DNA from: Micromussa lordhowensis
Taxonomy: Eukaryota; Cnidaria; Anthozoa; Scleractinia; Lobophylliidae
Length of the DNA: 64,000 nucleotides
Assembly: GCA_964020085.1 (NCBI GenBank)
Contig: OZ026600.1
Span: forward strand, 16,888,323-16,952,322
Reading direction: 5' to 3'
Shown here: positions 41,594 to 51,746 of the stretch, piece by piece
How the letters are laid out: every line of letters starts with the position of its first letter
Numbering within the stretch: the first letter of the stretch is position 1
Translations under genes and position numbers: made by a program
Notes under the pieces: generated by a model
Seen by the model: the letters and a program-made list of their open reading frames with translations, nothing else
Told to the model about the DNA's origin: nothing
Database searches by the model: none

Positions 41594-42229
41594 ATGAGAA
41601 TACCAAATTATGATGCTGAAGAAGATACTGTCTCAAACTTCAAACAACTATATGATTTTATGCCTCATAAATGATTTCGGATGTTGATTTGTGGTCCAAG
41701 CGGTTCAGGTAAAACAAATACACTAATGCATATGATCTACAATATGCTGTATTTTGATAAAGTTTATCTCTATGCGAAAAACTTAGAGCAGTCTAAGTAC
41801 CAGAATCTAATGGAGAAATTCCAGCCGATAAGTAATGAAGTTGATTATGATGTTATTGAAGCGAGAAATGATGAAATTATTCCTGTTGAAAACCTTGAAT
41901 CTGACTCACAAAAAATTGTTATATTCGATGATTATGTTTGTGATAAAAACCAAAAACCACTGGTAGAGTATTTTATCAGAGGGAGACATAAGAATTGCAG
42001 TGTGATTTATCTGAGTCAAAGCTACTATAAGACCCCAAAAGACATAAGATTGAACTGTTCACATTTCTCCATTTATGATTTCCCAAGTGCTAATGAGAGG
42101 AGTTTAATTTGCCGTGAAAATAGCGTTCCAAAAGAATCATATGAGAAAGCAACTGAAGAACCATTTGGCTTCATATACGTTGATAAGCCGCGAAAATTTA
42201 TAACCAAGAATTTTAATGAAAAAATTTAA
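41594..42229 (+). pseudogene. FtsK/HerA-type packaging ATPase, one premature stop
   Basis: An ATG at 41,594 opens IPNYDAEEDTVSNFKQLYDF; a TGA at 41,672-41,674 follows. The same frame continues with Walker A (ICGPSGSGKTNTL), Walker B (KIVIFDDYV) and a downstream sensor/arginine region (SVIYLSQSYYKTPKDIRLNC). Length is about 210 residues, as in Polinton and adintovirus A32-like ATPases. Internal initiation at 41,681 would give 182 residues that retain both Walker motifs. The family pumps DNA into preformed capsids. Confidence 0.85.
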
Positions 42230-42246
42230 TCTACTAATATATTATA

Positions 42247-44961
42247 ATGAGTTATTCAAATGGATTATTATCTTCATCATCAACAATGAGTCCGCAACAA
42301 GGGTTGCGTGGTATTCCCGGTGTTGGGTTCAAGTTAACAGATGACGGTAATTATAATATTGATGGAAAACGATTGACTAATGTTGGAGAACCAACTGGAG
42401 ATAATGACGCTACAACAAAAGCTTATTTTGAATCTGAAAACTCTAAAAAAGCTGATAAAACTTATGTTGATTCAGAAATTTCTAAAGTAAAAGTTCATTC
42501 ATCTCCAAATTATCATTTACAACAAAGTTTCACTTTTTATAAAGATTATGGTGATAAAGCAGAATTAACTAAATCAAACATTTCAATCACCAACCATACA
42601 AATCATCTAGATTTATTAGAGATATCTCGACAAGGTGTTCATGATGGTTTTGCTTATTCCAATGTGAAATTGACAAACAATATTGATCTGGGTACTTATT
42701 CCATTCTTTTTGAAATTTTTGGTTATAATGGTTCTAATATTGTTACTGATGGTGACAGTGATCGCCTTTTATTTTACAATGTTGAAGGTGATGCAAGAAT
42801 ATCTGATTTCAGTCATGATTGGTTTTCAAATTATGATAAATCGTATATAATTTTCAACAATTCTAAAAAAGATGTTAGCATCACTCTTCAATTTCGTTAT
42901 TATGGCTCCAGCAACTCAAATTTCAAGTTTCCCTTTTTCAGCAGATGTGTTAAAGGAGTACAAAAGACTGGTTTTAATCACTCCCTTTTTAATGTTCCTG
43001 ATGTCCAAGATAATCATAAGATTATCTATTTTGAGACTTTGAATCTCAATGGTAATCTTATTGATGGTTTAGGTGATCCTGTCCATCTTGATAGTGCTAC
43101 TAATAAAAAATATGTCGACACTGAAAATATTCGACAAGATACTGCTATTCATGATAAAGCTAGTAAATCATATGTAGATGCAGAAATAGCAAAAGTCCAT
43201 ATAGATACAACACCATTGTTACCAAGAGATGGTAGTAGAAGTATGACCAGTGATTTAGACATGGATAACAATCATATTCTCTCTGTGAAGAATTTAAATG
43301 ATTATAAGATTGATGATGCTTATGAGGTTAGAGTTAGAGATTTGAAAAGCGTTGTCAACAAAGAATATCTGAATGAAAAATTTCTCAAAGTAGACAAAAA
43401 TGGTAATTATTTTGATCTAAAACAAAATACTGTCAAAAACTGTGAACCTTACTATGATGGACTTTTTGATGATAACAGTCTGGTCAGTAAAGCTTTTGTA
43501 GATGCTGAAATTAGTAAATTACCAAAACCTGCTACTGATGTCTTGAAATTAGACGGAAGTAAAGCTATGACAGGTGATCTGGATATGGGAAATAATGATA
43601 TTGATAATCTGAAGACTGTTGTTGAAGATGATGGAGCAAATCCGAATTATGATAAAATAAAATACAAAGCAATAAATTTTGAATTGTTAAAGAGCACAAG
43701 GGACTATCTAGTTCACACCATTACCAATACTGAAGCTGATCTGCTTCTTAAAGATGGTAGTGAGGCAATGACTGGTGATCTTAATATGGCTAATCATATG
43801 ATAAAAGGTCTAAGTGATGGTGATGGATGATGACTTGTTTAAAGAAGATGATGATGACATTCACAAAGTTGGTGTTCAGAATATGAATTCAAGATTGATT
43901 ATGATTCAAGCATTGGTTATTATAGTACCAGACTTTCAATTGATGTTATATATTTACCTGTCGGCTCTTATACTATGGTTTATGAAATGTATGTAGATGA
44001 TGGTATCACCATTGATGAAATAGATGCAGTCAGTGGAACTCTCTCAGTGGGAAAGATTAATTCTAAAATATATGGAATAAAGACACGAAGTATCATCAAT
44101 TTTGCTAAAAATGTTATCCATTCTGGTTTTGATGATTTAGATATTGACATCAAATTAAAAAGTAAAACTGATCCCAAGACCACTATTTATGTTGTTGTTT
44201 ATGGTGTTACAGGAATTCACTCCGATGTATCCATACAAGTTTGGGATCGATTTTATTATTATGACAATGATTCTCTCAACTATGAAGTACCAATCGATAT
44301 GAATGGTAAAAAGATAAAGGGAGTTGGTGATGGTATTAATGATAATGATGCTGTTAATGTAAAACAATTCAATTCTGTGGCTGTAAAAAATGAAGAAATA
44401 ATCAATAAAATCATAAATTATATGTTTAAAAAAGATGAATTCCCATTGTTAAAAGATGTTTTATTCCCTGATAATTTAATTGGATATACTCTTGATAATT
44501 CTGTATATACGTTAGGTACATCACCAGAAAATGATGAAGATGAAGTCACTTTTTATTTTGTCTTTCAACACAATTCATCAACCAATGACATAATGAAAAT
44601 AGAATTCCATTATCTTGGCTTGCAAAACTATCTATACATTAATATTTCCAAAAATGAAGTAAAAATTGAACAAGGTTTTGATAGAAAACTTGGATTTAAT
44701 ATTCCAAATATTTGTTTAGGAAAGCAACTTTGGTTTTGGATTTGGATACATAACAGTAATTTCAATTTGATTTTCAGTAAACTCAGTCCAAAGAAATCCA
44801 ATCATCTAACTGGAAATAATAATTTGTCTTTTATTAGAATCATTGATTTTAGATCTTTCCAAATAAAGAGAGCATTAATGAGTAAAAATATTTATGATAA
44901 TAAAAGTGACGCTTTTCTCAAAATGAAAAAATTTGAAGAGAGTAAAGGAACCATCACATAA
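42247..44961 (+). pseudogene. Long fibre-like protein with phage-type MTGDLxM repeats, frameshifted
   Basis: The first piece (42,247-43,830, 527 codons) carries repeated modules: NIDGKRLTNVGEPTGDNDAT, LNGNLIDGLGDPVHLDSATN, DGSRSMTSDLDMDNNHILS, DGSKAMTGDLDMGNNDIDN and DGSEAMTGDLNMANHMIKG. DGSxxMTGDLxMxxxxI is a known repeat of phage tail fibres and of cnidarian Polinton proteins. Between are beta-sandwich-like segments. After frame changes at about 43,815-43,880 a second piece (to 44,961) repeats the plan with DMNGKKIKGVGDGINDNDAV and ends in a beta-rich domain (about 150 residues) that could be the receptor-facing head. The attachment role is inferred by analogy. Confidence 0.7.
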
Positions 44962-44979
44962 AATATATAAACAATATAT

Positions 44980-45455
44980 ATGAAAGAGCCGCGAAAGAGT
45001 ATATTCAACTGGAATCATATTTCAGATGAACTAACGGAAGAACAGATTGAAGAATTAAAATCTTACTACCGTACATATCATAAAGAGTGTTGGGCGTACA
45101 AACAAAAATCGAAACGCCTCAAAAAATGGAAACTATTTGGTAATTCATTGTCTATCATATTTGCATCTGGAGGTTTCGCTAGCAGTCTAGCAACTGGTGG
45201 TATTAGTTTGATCGCAATTAGTACAGCAGCACTTTTGATTCAGGGTTGGATGAAGCATAAAGACCTTGATCTTGCACATATGCCCACCAAAGCTATCAAC
45301 ATTTGCTGAATGAAATAAAAGACATGATGAGAAGTGGAAATTTCAATTCATCTCATATTTACAACACGATGAAAAATATTGATGATTACGTCACAGACAA
45401 TAGTCCAATTGTTGACAAATATTTGATAAAATACAATGAAAAATTCATACATTAA
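44980..45455 (+). pseudogene. Small membrane protein, frameshifted
   Basis: An ATG at 44,980 opens 109 codons: a charged N-terminus (SDELTEEQIEELKSYYRTYH), a basic stretch and two hydrophobic segments (SIIFASGGFASSLATGG and ISLIAISTAALLI). Near 45,285 the frame is lost. The next frame continues to TAA at 45,453-45,455 with HLLNEIKDMMRSGNFNSSHI and NSPIVDKYLIKY. It overlaps the end of the minus-strand VLTF3-like gene by 11 bases. The ATATATAAACAATATATATG sequence immediately precedes the start. Function unknown. Confidence 0.6.
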
Positions 45456-46005
45456 CCATCGACTGAATTCTATCACCTATCAATGATTGAATCTTTTCCC
45501 AATATTGTTCATACGATTTTAATGTACTCTTCGACTTCGTTACATTAATATCTTTATAAGGAAGCCCAAGCATCTTGAATAATTGTTTGATAATATATTT
45601 GATACTCATAATACGTTTGCGTCCATCGCCAACTTTGTGTAAAACATTGTTAATCTCAACAAACACTTTTTGAATCTGCTCTCTTTGTTCATGAGTCAAT
45701 TGGATATTATTCTTACTACATACACTGTATAACACATTATCAATACAGTATTTCCGATGATATATTGATTTTTTTTGTATCAGATGTATTTTGTCATAGA
45801 AGTCAAAATATTCCATAACATAATCACAACTGTGAACTAAACCACAATTCACACATATATTCATACCGTTTACATTTTCAATATTCTTTTCACCACAACA
45901 TAACTCAACCGCTTTGTTAACTTCTACTAATAGTTGATCACAGAAAGGACACATCGACTCCATCATATTTTTCAATTCCTCATGAATTTGACAATTACAA
46001 TTCAT
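45445..46005 (-). CDS. VLTF3-like late transcription factor (zinc ribbon)
   Basis: 186 codons from the ATG at 46,005. Zinc-ribbon cysteines lie in CPFCDQLL (about 19-22) and CVNCGLVHSC (about 51-60). YHRKYCIDNVLYSVC and an all-helical C-terminal half (IMSIKYIIKQLFKMLGLPY) follow the plan of poxvirus late transcription factor 3 homologues of large DNA viruses and some Polintons. It would direct transcription of late genes, possibly from the shared AT-rich motifs in front of the structural genes. The frame is intact. A plain TFIIB-like ribbon is the alternative reading. Confidence 0.65.
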   Translation of the reverse strand: MNCNCQIHEELKNMMESMCPFCDQLLVEVNKAVELCCGEKNIENVNGMNICVNCGLVHSCDYVMEYFDFYDKIHLIQKKSIYHRKYCIDNVLYSVCSKNNIQLTHEQREQIQKVFVEINNVLHKVGDGRKRIMSIKYIIKQLFKMLGLPYKDINVTKSKSTLKSYEQYWEKIQSLIGDRIQSMVNV

Positions 46006-46111
46006 TTCTATAATATTATACTAGATTGTATTTTATGTCACTACACAAACTTCAGTATCTTCCACTTTGAGTAAAGATAATAATTGTGAGTAAACTTTAT
46101 GAGTAAACTTT

Positions 46112-46343
46112 AGTAGTTATATAGTTGGGGGAATGGATTTGGATTCTGTGTTTGACCTTGTCCTAAATTCTGTGTTTGATATGGACTTTGGATTTTATGT
46201 TTGACCTTGACCTTGGAAAAAATTATTTGACTTTGACCTTAGATTCTGTAGTTGGGGGTAAGATTAAAGAAATACAACACAAACAATCCAGGACAGAAAT
46301 CCAATATGAAAACAGTCCTGGTTACCCCAACTATATAACTACT
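46112..46343 (-). repeat. Polinton right terminal inverted repeat
   Basis: Reverse complement of 27,587-27,818 with only a few mismatches. It ends CTATATAACTACT next to the duplicated GGCGAG. A short frame reading through both repeats encodes nothing recognisable. Confidence 0.9.
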
Positions 46344-46458
46344 GGCGAGCAAAGGGAACCATCAATAGCCCATTGCAGAAACGTGAGGAGGCTGGGGACG
46401 GATTGCGGTGCGCGCCGTATCCTGGGATCGTTTGGGTAGACATAAACATCAGTGTCAT

Positions 46459-48589
46459 ATGGCGGCGAATATAAATTCACTGAGCTTTTGTGACTCTAAA
46501 AGTTTTTCAGAAAAAGAAAACGAGCCTATCTCTCTAGATAACATCCCAATTTCTGAGGAAGACATTCCAGGTGCAACACTTCCCAGAAATTCACCGGAGG
46601 AATGTAAAGTTAAACAACTTCAAAGATGGCTTTTGTGTCGAGGAGCGAAAACTACGGGGAAGAAAGAAGATTTGGTTCAGAGGTTAGGAGTGAAGACACT
46701 GTGCTATGTACACTTAATGTAACAAATCCGGTACAATTTTTGGTTTGATATATACATGTTGAGTACTTCACCGGTAAAACCTCCTTTAATAATTACCATT
46801 TGCCACGGCCCTAGTTTTAATCATTTCTCCTTGTTTATTTAATTTTTGTCTCAGGGTTAAAGATTACATTAGTGGTGACCTTCACCTAAGCAAGCTTCAA
46901 GATCCAGATGGAGGCTTAAATGTAGCAAAAAAGAAGGCAAAACTTGGTGTTCTCGAGGAAATCATGCCAGCGACACTTCCTTCGAGTTTTCCATCTGACG
47001 GGTTTTCAGAAAATTTAAGCGTCCTTCCACAAATTAGTTACGGCGTCATTTGGAGATATATGATTGAAACGTGTGATGCCAAGAAACAACTTTCAACGGC
47101 GAAGCCCCTTGTGAAAGGCTTCAATTTCTTTAAGTCGGGTCATGTTTTGTCCATCAAATGTCAAAAATTGAATGACCATTTTTATGTTAAAAGTCAGGTA
47201 CTTCCCTCCATGAAGAAGAGCAAGGCATACAGCTGTTTCATAGTTATGGATGCACTTGGCCAAGTAGTCAAAGCCTACGACGGATGTCCAGCAGGTATTG
47301 ATGGACGTTGTAATCATGTGGCAGCAACTTTGTTTGCCCGCGAGCAATATTTCAAATTCCAGACAAGAGGAGCAGACACAGTATCTTGTACATCAAAACC
47401 ATGCCAATGGAATATTCCTCGCAAGCGCAAGATTGATAATGTACCAATTTCTCACTGCAAGTTTACGAAACATGTGCATGGGAAGACTAAAATTGAAAAG
47501 GAACCCCCTCCCAGTGAGCCCACACACTCACAAGCAGCATCAGCTGAGCAAGAGGTCTAAACAACACAAGGCTTCGTAACTATCTTCATATGGTAAAGGA
47601 AACCGAATTGAAAACTGGCAAAAAAATAGGTTTAAGTCTCCTGTTGCCACAGAAAACTGAAAAAGAAACAGTAACTGCTTTATTGCATGACCACGACTAC
47701 ACCAACATGGATTGTAGTCAAGTTCAGTCTGACATGTCACTTTCCAGTTTTCAGATTTCTCCCATCAAGGTACACCCCCCAAGCTTGGATGAGATTTGCA
47801 CAAAAGCAAACCAAATAAAACAGAAGCTCTTTTTAAGTCAGAATGAGATTACAGAACTTGAAAGGATAACTAAGGGACAATCTGAAACTGATGAGTGGAA
47901 TTTGCACCGCAAGTACCGAATTACTGCTTCCAAGTGTCATCGTGTTGCTACTTTAAAGGAAAGCACATCTCCCACTAAAGCAGTACAAGAAATTCTCCAA
48001 TACAAACAGCAGTGTCAAACCTCTAAAATGAAAGAAGGCTTGAGAAGAGAAAAAGAAATTATCAGTGAGTACATAAGTCTACAGAAACAAAAGGGAAAAG
48101 ATATTCAAGTTGTTCCTTCTGGTTTGATTGTAAGTGCCACCCATGGATTTCTTGCTGCTAGCCCTGATGGAATTGTTACTGACCCCTCTGAAATTTCCCA
48201 GTGAAGGTTTAGTGGAGGTGAAACTGATTTTTTTAGACTGTAATGAAACATTGCTTGATTGTGCTAAGAGAAAGCGCATAGTTGTTTTGAACAAGGCAAG
48301 CCCATTAGGAATAGCTATTAATAAACAACACAAGTACTACTATCAAGTTCAACAACAAATGTTTACTAGTAATAAAGAATGGACAGTTTTTCTCATCAAG
48401 GGTGCTGTTGAACTGCCAGACAAAACTTTCAAACTTGGTAATGACATATTGGCAGTCAAAGTCACATTTGATGCTGAATTTTGGTCACCAGTGTTGAATC
48501 AGCTGGAATCCTTTTTTGTAAAGTACCTCACAACAGAGCTGGCATACCCAAGGATTAAGTATGGGCTACAGAGATTAAGGATGCCATAG
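46459..48589 (+). pseudogene. SAP-SWIM-YqaJ nuclease of the ISL2EU element, frameshifted
   Basis: Exon 1 (46,459-46,682) has a SAP-like helix pair (VKQLQRWLLCRGAKTTGKKE). A GT…AG intron 46,683-46,854 keeps the phase. Exon 2 carries a SWIM-type zinc motif (GCPAGIDGRCNHVAATLFA) and stops at 47,560. The frame resumes at about 47,590 (TELKTGKKIGLSLLLPQKT). It passes the YqaJ nuclease start (LHRKYRITASKCHRVA) and the catalytic Asp region (GFLAASPDGIV), is lost again near 48,195, and ends 48,589 with the ExK motif (LVEVKLIF) and KYYYQVQQQMF. The family resembles lambda-type exonucleases. Two frameshifts make it inactive. Confidence 0.8.
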
Positions 48590-48847
48590 TAAATTTACTC
48601 ACAGATTGTTCATTTCATTGGCACAAGGATAAAGAGTTGCTTTTCATTGTATTTTGTAAGGTTAATATTGGTGTGCCTTGACTACCAACAGATAAAAGCA
48701 TTGCTGAACTGAACTTTCCTGATTACACTTTCTTGTTTTTTTGCCACTTTGCTGAACATGTCATCAGTGTATTTATTGAACATAATGAACAGTTTTTCTT
48801 AGTATAACCTTCTAATCTATCAAAGGAGGCTGAAAGTTAGTGAGGCC

Positions 48848-50476
48848 TCAAACAACAAAAAATATCTCACTCGCAACAGGTGCTAAACGGATAGGTAGGC
48901 ACCTGTCAAAAATGTGCCAATTCTTGATTCGCTCGATTCCCCTTTCCACATGAATTCTGAGGCTGGCAATCTTCTTATTGTGTTGTGTCTCCTGTATTGT
49001 AAACTGGCTACTCCCTTTCAAAAATGCTGGAATGTTTAAAGTAACTCCATATTTGGCCAGGTCATCCTGTATATCGAACCCCTTATCAGCCATTACATCA
49101 TCTCCAGGGGAAAGTAAATTGTACAGTCCACTGGCCTTTGTGAGCTCTTTGTCAGAAATGCTACCAGTATACAACTCAATCATGAATGACACCACTCCCA
49201 AAGGACTAATTCCTACCAGCCCTTTCATGGTCGTTGTTCCTTTGTATGATGAGTAACAGGCCGAATTGAGGTCAAGAGCTGAAGGGGACTGCATACGAAA
49301 CTCCACAGCATCAATGATAACGACAGTTTTGGGATAGAGCTCTTTAAAAATTTTGGACATTTTCTCCTGCACCAAGCTTCTACTTGGGAAAGACACAAAT
49401 CCTTCAAACTCTTTGCGTAGAAAATGTATCCAGGCATGGAAAATAGTAGACACTGTGGACTCTGAAATTCCAAATCTGTGACCAAGATCTTTCTCAAACA
49501 GTCCAAGACGGAGTCTCATCATCACTAGGGTGAACTCCTCAAATATGGAAAGAGATCTTGGTCTTCCAATGATACTCTCCTCCATGCCTTTCTTTTTATA
49601 CTGACCATAAATGATTCCAGAAGCTGAATCCTTTATCATGTTATAGCACAATATGAAGGTATCCCAATTTGGGAACCCTGTATAAAATGCAATATTGCTA
49701 TCTTCCTTGTACTTAGTTATATCAAATACAGGGTGGTTTAATTTGTAATTTTCCTGCCGTAGAGACTTATTTTCAATTTTAACAGACTCAAGCTTGTCCT
49801 CCAACTGCTTCAGTTTCAACTTCAGTTCCTCTAAATTATATCTCAATTCTTTGTTTTCTGCCTTGAGTTGTTCATGATCAGATTCTTGGTGTGATAGGAG
49901 GCCCACATTCTCTTCATTCGAACTACAAGCATTGATAGAATGATTGACAGAATACTCTGGATGGGAAACAATGTTATCAGTATCATATCTCAATTCTTTG
50001 CTTTCTGCCTTGGGTTGTTCATGATGAGATTCTTGGTGTGATAGGAGGCCCACATTCTCTTTAACCGAACTACAAGCATCGATAGAAAGACTGACAGAAT
50101 ACTTTGGATGGGGAACAATGTTATCAGTATCTTCTCTGGTCGAGATGACAATTTCTTTCAATTCAGGTCTTCCTTCACTCTTTGCCCTCTTAACTAAATC
50201 TTCCTGGCTTACCCTGGATAAAGTTCTCCGTTTGCTGTGTTCCTTGTTCCAAGGAAAGATACTCGGTAGGTGATTGCGGCTCAGCTTCTCACCCCCTTCG
50301 AAATGCGCGGAACAAATCCGAGTGTTACCCGACTTTAACTTTAGATTCTTATTTCGCATCAACACTACATATTTCTTCTGCAATTTGCTGTCCTTCGGGA
50401 TGCGGTAAAAAGATAGATTAGGTGAATTTCTAAAGTTGTTGATGCAAAGATGCACACAACAATTCACGGGCTTCAT
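48848..50476 (-). CDS. THAP-domain DDE transposase of the ISL2EU element
   Basis: I chose the Met at 50,476, because the upstream codons lie in the terminal repeat. The THAP zinc finger is CCVHLCINNFRNSPNLSFYR to RICSAHFEGG. A linker contains a duplicated 50-odd-residue unit (DTDNIV-HP-YSV…NVGLLSHQES…ELRY, twice). It is followed by a coiled coil (LEELKLKLKQLEDKLESVKI), a helix-turn-helix-like region (EEFTLVMMRLRLGLFEKDLG with FGISESTVSTIFHAW) and a DDE_4-type catalytic core: IIDAVEFRMQ (Asp), DDVMADKGFDI (Asp) and LRIHVERGIERIKNW (Glu). It stops at 48,848 (TGA); the same frame then continues with GLTNFQPPLID to a second stop, so the last dozen residues may have been cut off. About 541 residues. 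Confidence 0.8.
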   Translation of the reverse strand: MKPVNCCVHLCINNFRNSPNLSFYRIPKDSKLQKKYVVLMRNKNLKLKSGNTRICSAHFEGGEKLSRNHLPSIFPWNKEHSKRRTLSRVSQEDLVKRAKSEGRPELKEIVISTREDTDNIVPHPKYSVSLSIDACSSVKENVGLLSHQESHHEQPKAESKELRYDTDNIVSHPEYSVNHSINACSSNEENVGLLSHQESDHEQLKAENKELRYNLEELKLKLKQLEDKLESVKIENKSLRQENYKLNHPVFDITKYKEDSNIAFYTGFPNWDTFILCYNMIKDSASGIIYGQYKKKGMEESIIGRPRSLSIFEEFTLVMMRLRLGLFEKDLGHRFGISESTVSTIFHAWIHFLRKEFEGFVSFPSRSLVQEKMSKIFKELYPKTVVIIDAVEFRMQSPSALDLNSACYSSYKGTTTMKGLVGISPLGVVSFMIELYTGSISDKELTKASGLYNLLSPGDDVMADKGFDIQDDLAKYGVTLNIPAFLKGSSQFTIQETQHNKKIASLRIHVERGIERIKNWHIFDRCLPIRLAPVASEIFFVV

Positions 50477-50802
50477 GTTGAAAAATCCAACATGGCGATA
50501 TTTGTCTACCCAAACGATCCCAGTATGCGCTGCGTGTCGCAATTCACCCCCAGCCTCCTCACGTTTCTGCAATGGGCTATGGCGTATCTTATGGATTTCA
50601 TCCGCTCTTGGTGATTAGCCTGCAACATAGTAGTCAATGAAGTTATTAGACCTGTTAAGAAGCTATATTTTCTGTACTTGTAAACAGTTCTAATAAGACC
50701 TACTCAAAACCGCCGGGTCCGGCGTCATAATATAGTAAGCAACAGACAATGTTCAGAAGTTGACAATTACATGACTTCAGTTGAACTCGTCCTGTCCTCA
50801 TA

Positions 50803-51590
50803 TACTAGATAGACAGATAGATAATCTTTATTTATCCACGGACAATTCATCAGCGATACATAATAAAAAAAACATTTAAAATATATCAGTAACAACATGC
50901 ATTAAATGGATAAGATACTATTATAAAAACTATACTTAAAACCTAAACCTAACTAAAGCTGCTTTCCACGAATGCCGTGCATCAACGTACTTCTTTAATT
51001 AAACACTTGAATAACCCAAGGGACTCTGCTTGTCTTATGTCACGAGGAAGGCTGTTTCAAAGGGTGGCGCCATTGTAGCTAAAGCTATTCTTATAATAGT
51101 TTGTGCGCGGCAATGGAACATTAAGCTTATTTTCAGAGTCTCTTAGGTTATACGCAGTTTCTCGCCTTTCAAATTTAGAACATAAATGGTCTGGAGCTAA
51201 ATCGTGCAGAGACCTATAGACCATTGTGGCTCTTTGTATCTGCTGCTGGGAAGCTAGGTTTTTCCATCCCAGGAGCTCAAACAAGTGACCAGCATCAGCG
51301 TCATAATTTGAATAAGTCAAAACACGGGCTACCATTTTTTGTAGTTTTTCTATCTTGTTCTGTAAAGTTATCCCGCAGTTTCCCCAAACAATATTACAAT
51401 AGTCAAAATGTGGCTGAATCAGAGCTTGACGGACAAGGTGGCTTATTCGTTTTATAACCCCAATGCCAGAAGCGACATTCTTAGTTAGTTTATCGATGTG
51501 ACTGCTCCAATCAAGTTTGTTATTGATGGTCACTCCAAGTGATTTTGCGGTGGTGACCTAGCTAACTTGATTTTCATTAATTGTGATTGT
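50803..51590 (-). mobile_element. CR1/L2-like LINE, 3' end
   Basis: The minus-strand frame 51,533-51,057 is the C-terminus of a CR1/L2-type ORF2: TINNKLDWSSHIDKLTKNVA, QALIQPHFDYCNIVWGNCG, KIEKLQKMVARVLTYSNYD and the end-motif RDSENKLNVPLPRTNYYKNS. An upstream stop at about 51,557 separates the preceding SLGV motif. The 3' untranslated part runs to a GATA/GACA simple repeat at 50,803-50,825, a typical tail for this clade. Confidence 0.75.
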
Positions 51591-51746
51591 CGGAGAATCT
51601 GTGAGAGTACTTACAGTGCGTTTACTGAAACCGGGGCCACCCAGACAATGAAAACCAATCAGAAGGCAGAACTGAAACAATAGATTCCAACATATTCAAA
51701 TCCAGCCAATCAAATGTCTAGTACAAAACAATGAAATCCCAACTTA

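Larger units (their letters stand above)
27587..46343. mobile_element. Complete Polinton/Maverick (adintovirus-like) element, 18,757 bp
   Basis: The duplication GGCGAG occurs at 27,581-27,586 and 46,344-46,349, immediately outside inverted repeats of 232 bp that start with AG and end with CT. A 6-bp duplication and AG termini are hallmarks of Polintons. Inside lie protein-primed DNA polymerase B, retroviral-type integrase, adenain-type protease, packaging ATPase, double-jelly-roll capsid and penton genes. This is the defining virus-like gene set. Extra genes encode a phospholipase A2 domain protein, an HNH nuclease, a long fibre, a VLTF3-like factor and small basic or membrane proteins. Several genes are broken and two are split by later insertions, so this copy cannot be autonomous. 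It inserted 17 bp to the left of an ISL2EU element. Confidence 0.95.
46367..50578. mobile_element. ISL2EU-type DNA transposon with YqaJ and THAP-DDE genes
   Basis: The termini are inverted repeats beginning AGCCCATTGCAGAAACGTG, followed by GAGGAGGCTGGGG, and ending about 80 bp in with CTGGGATCGTTTGGGTAGAC on both sides. The flanking AT at 46,365-46,366 and 50,579-50,580 fits a 2-bp duplication. The element has two convergent genes: a SAP-SWIM-YqaJ nuclease on the plus strand and a THAP/coiled-coil/DDE transposase on the minus strand. This pairing is known for ISL2EU elements. The nuclease gene is broken, while the transposase is nearly complete. Confidence 0.85.

Noticed and set aside
46176..46439. 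Frame shared between both ends of the Polinton (also 27,548-27,754)
   Set aside because: It only reads through the terminal inverted repeats; composition and position argue against a gene.
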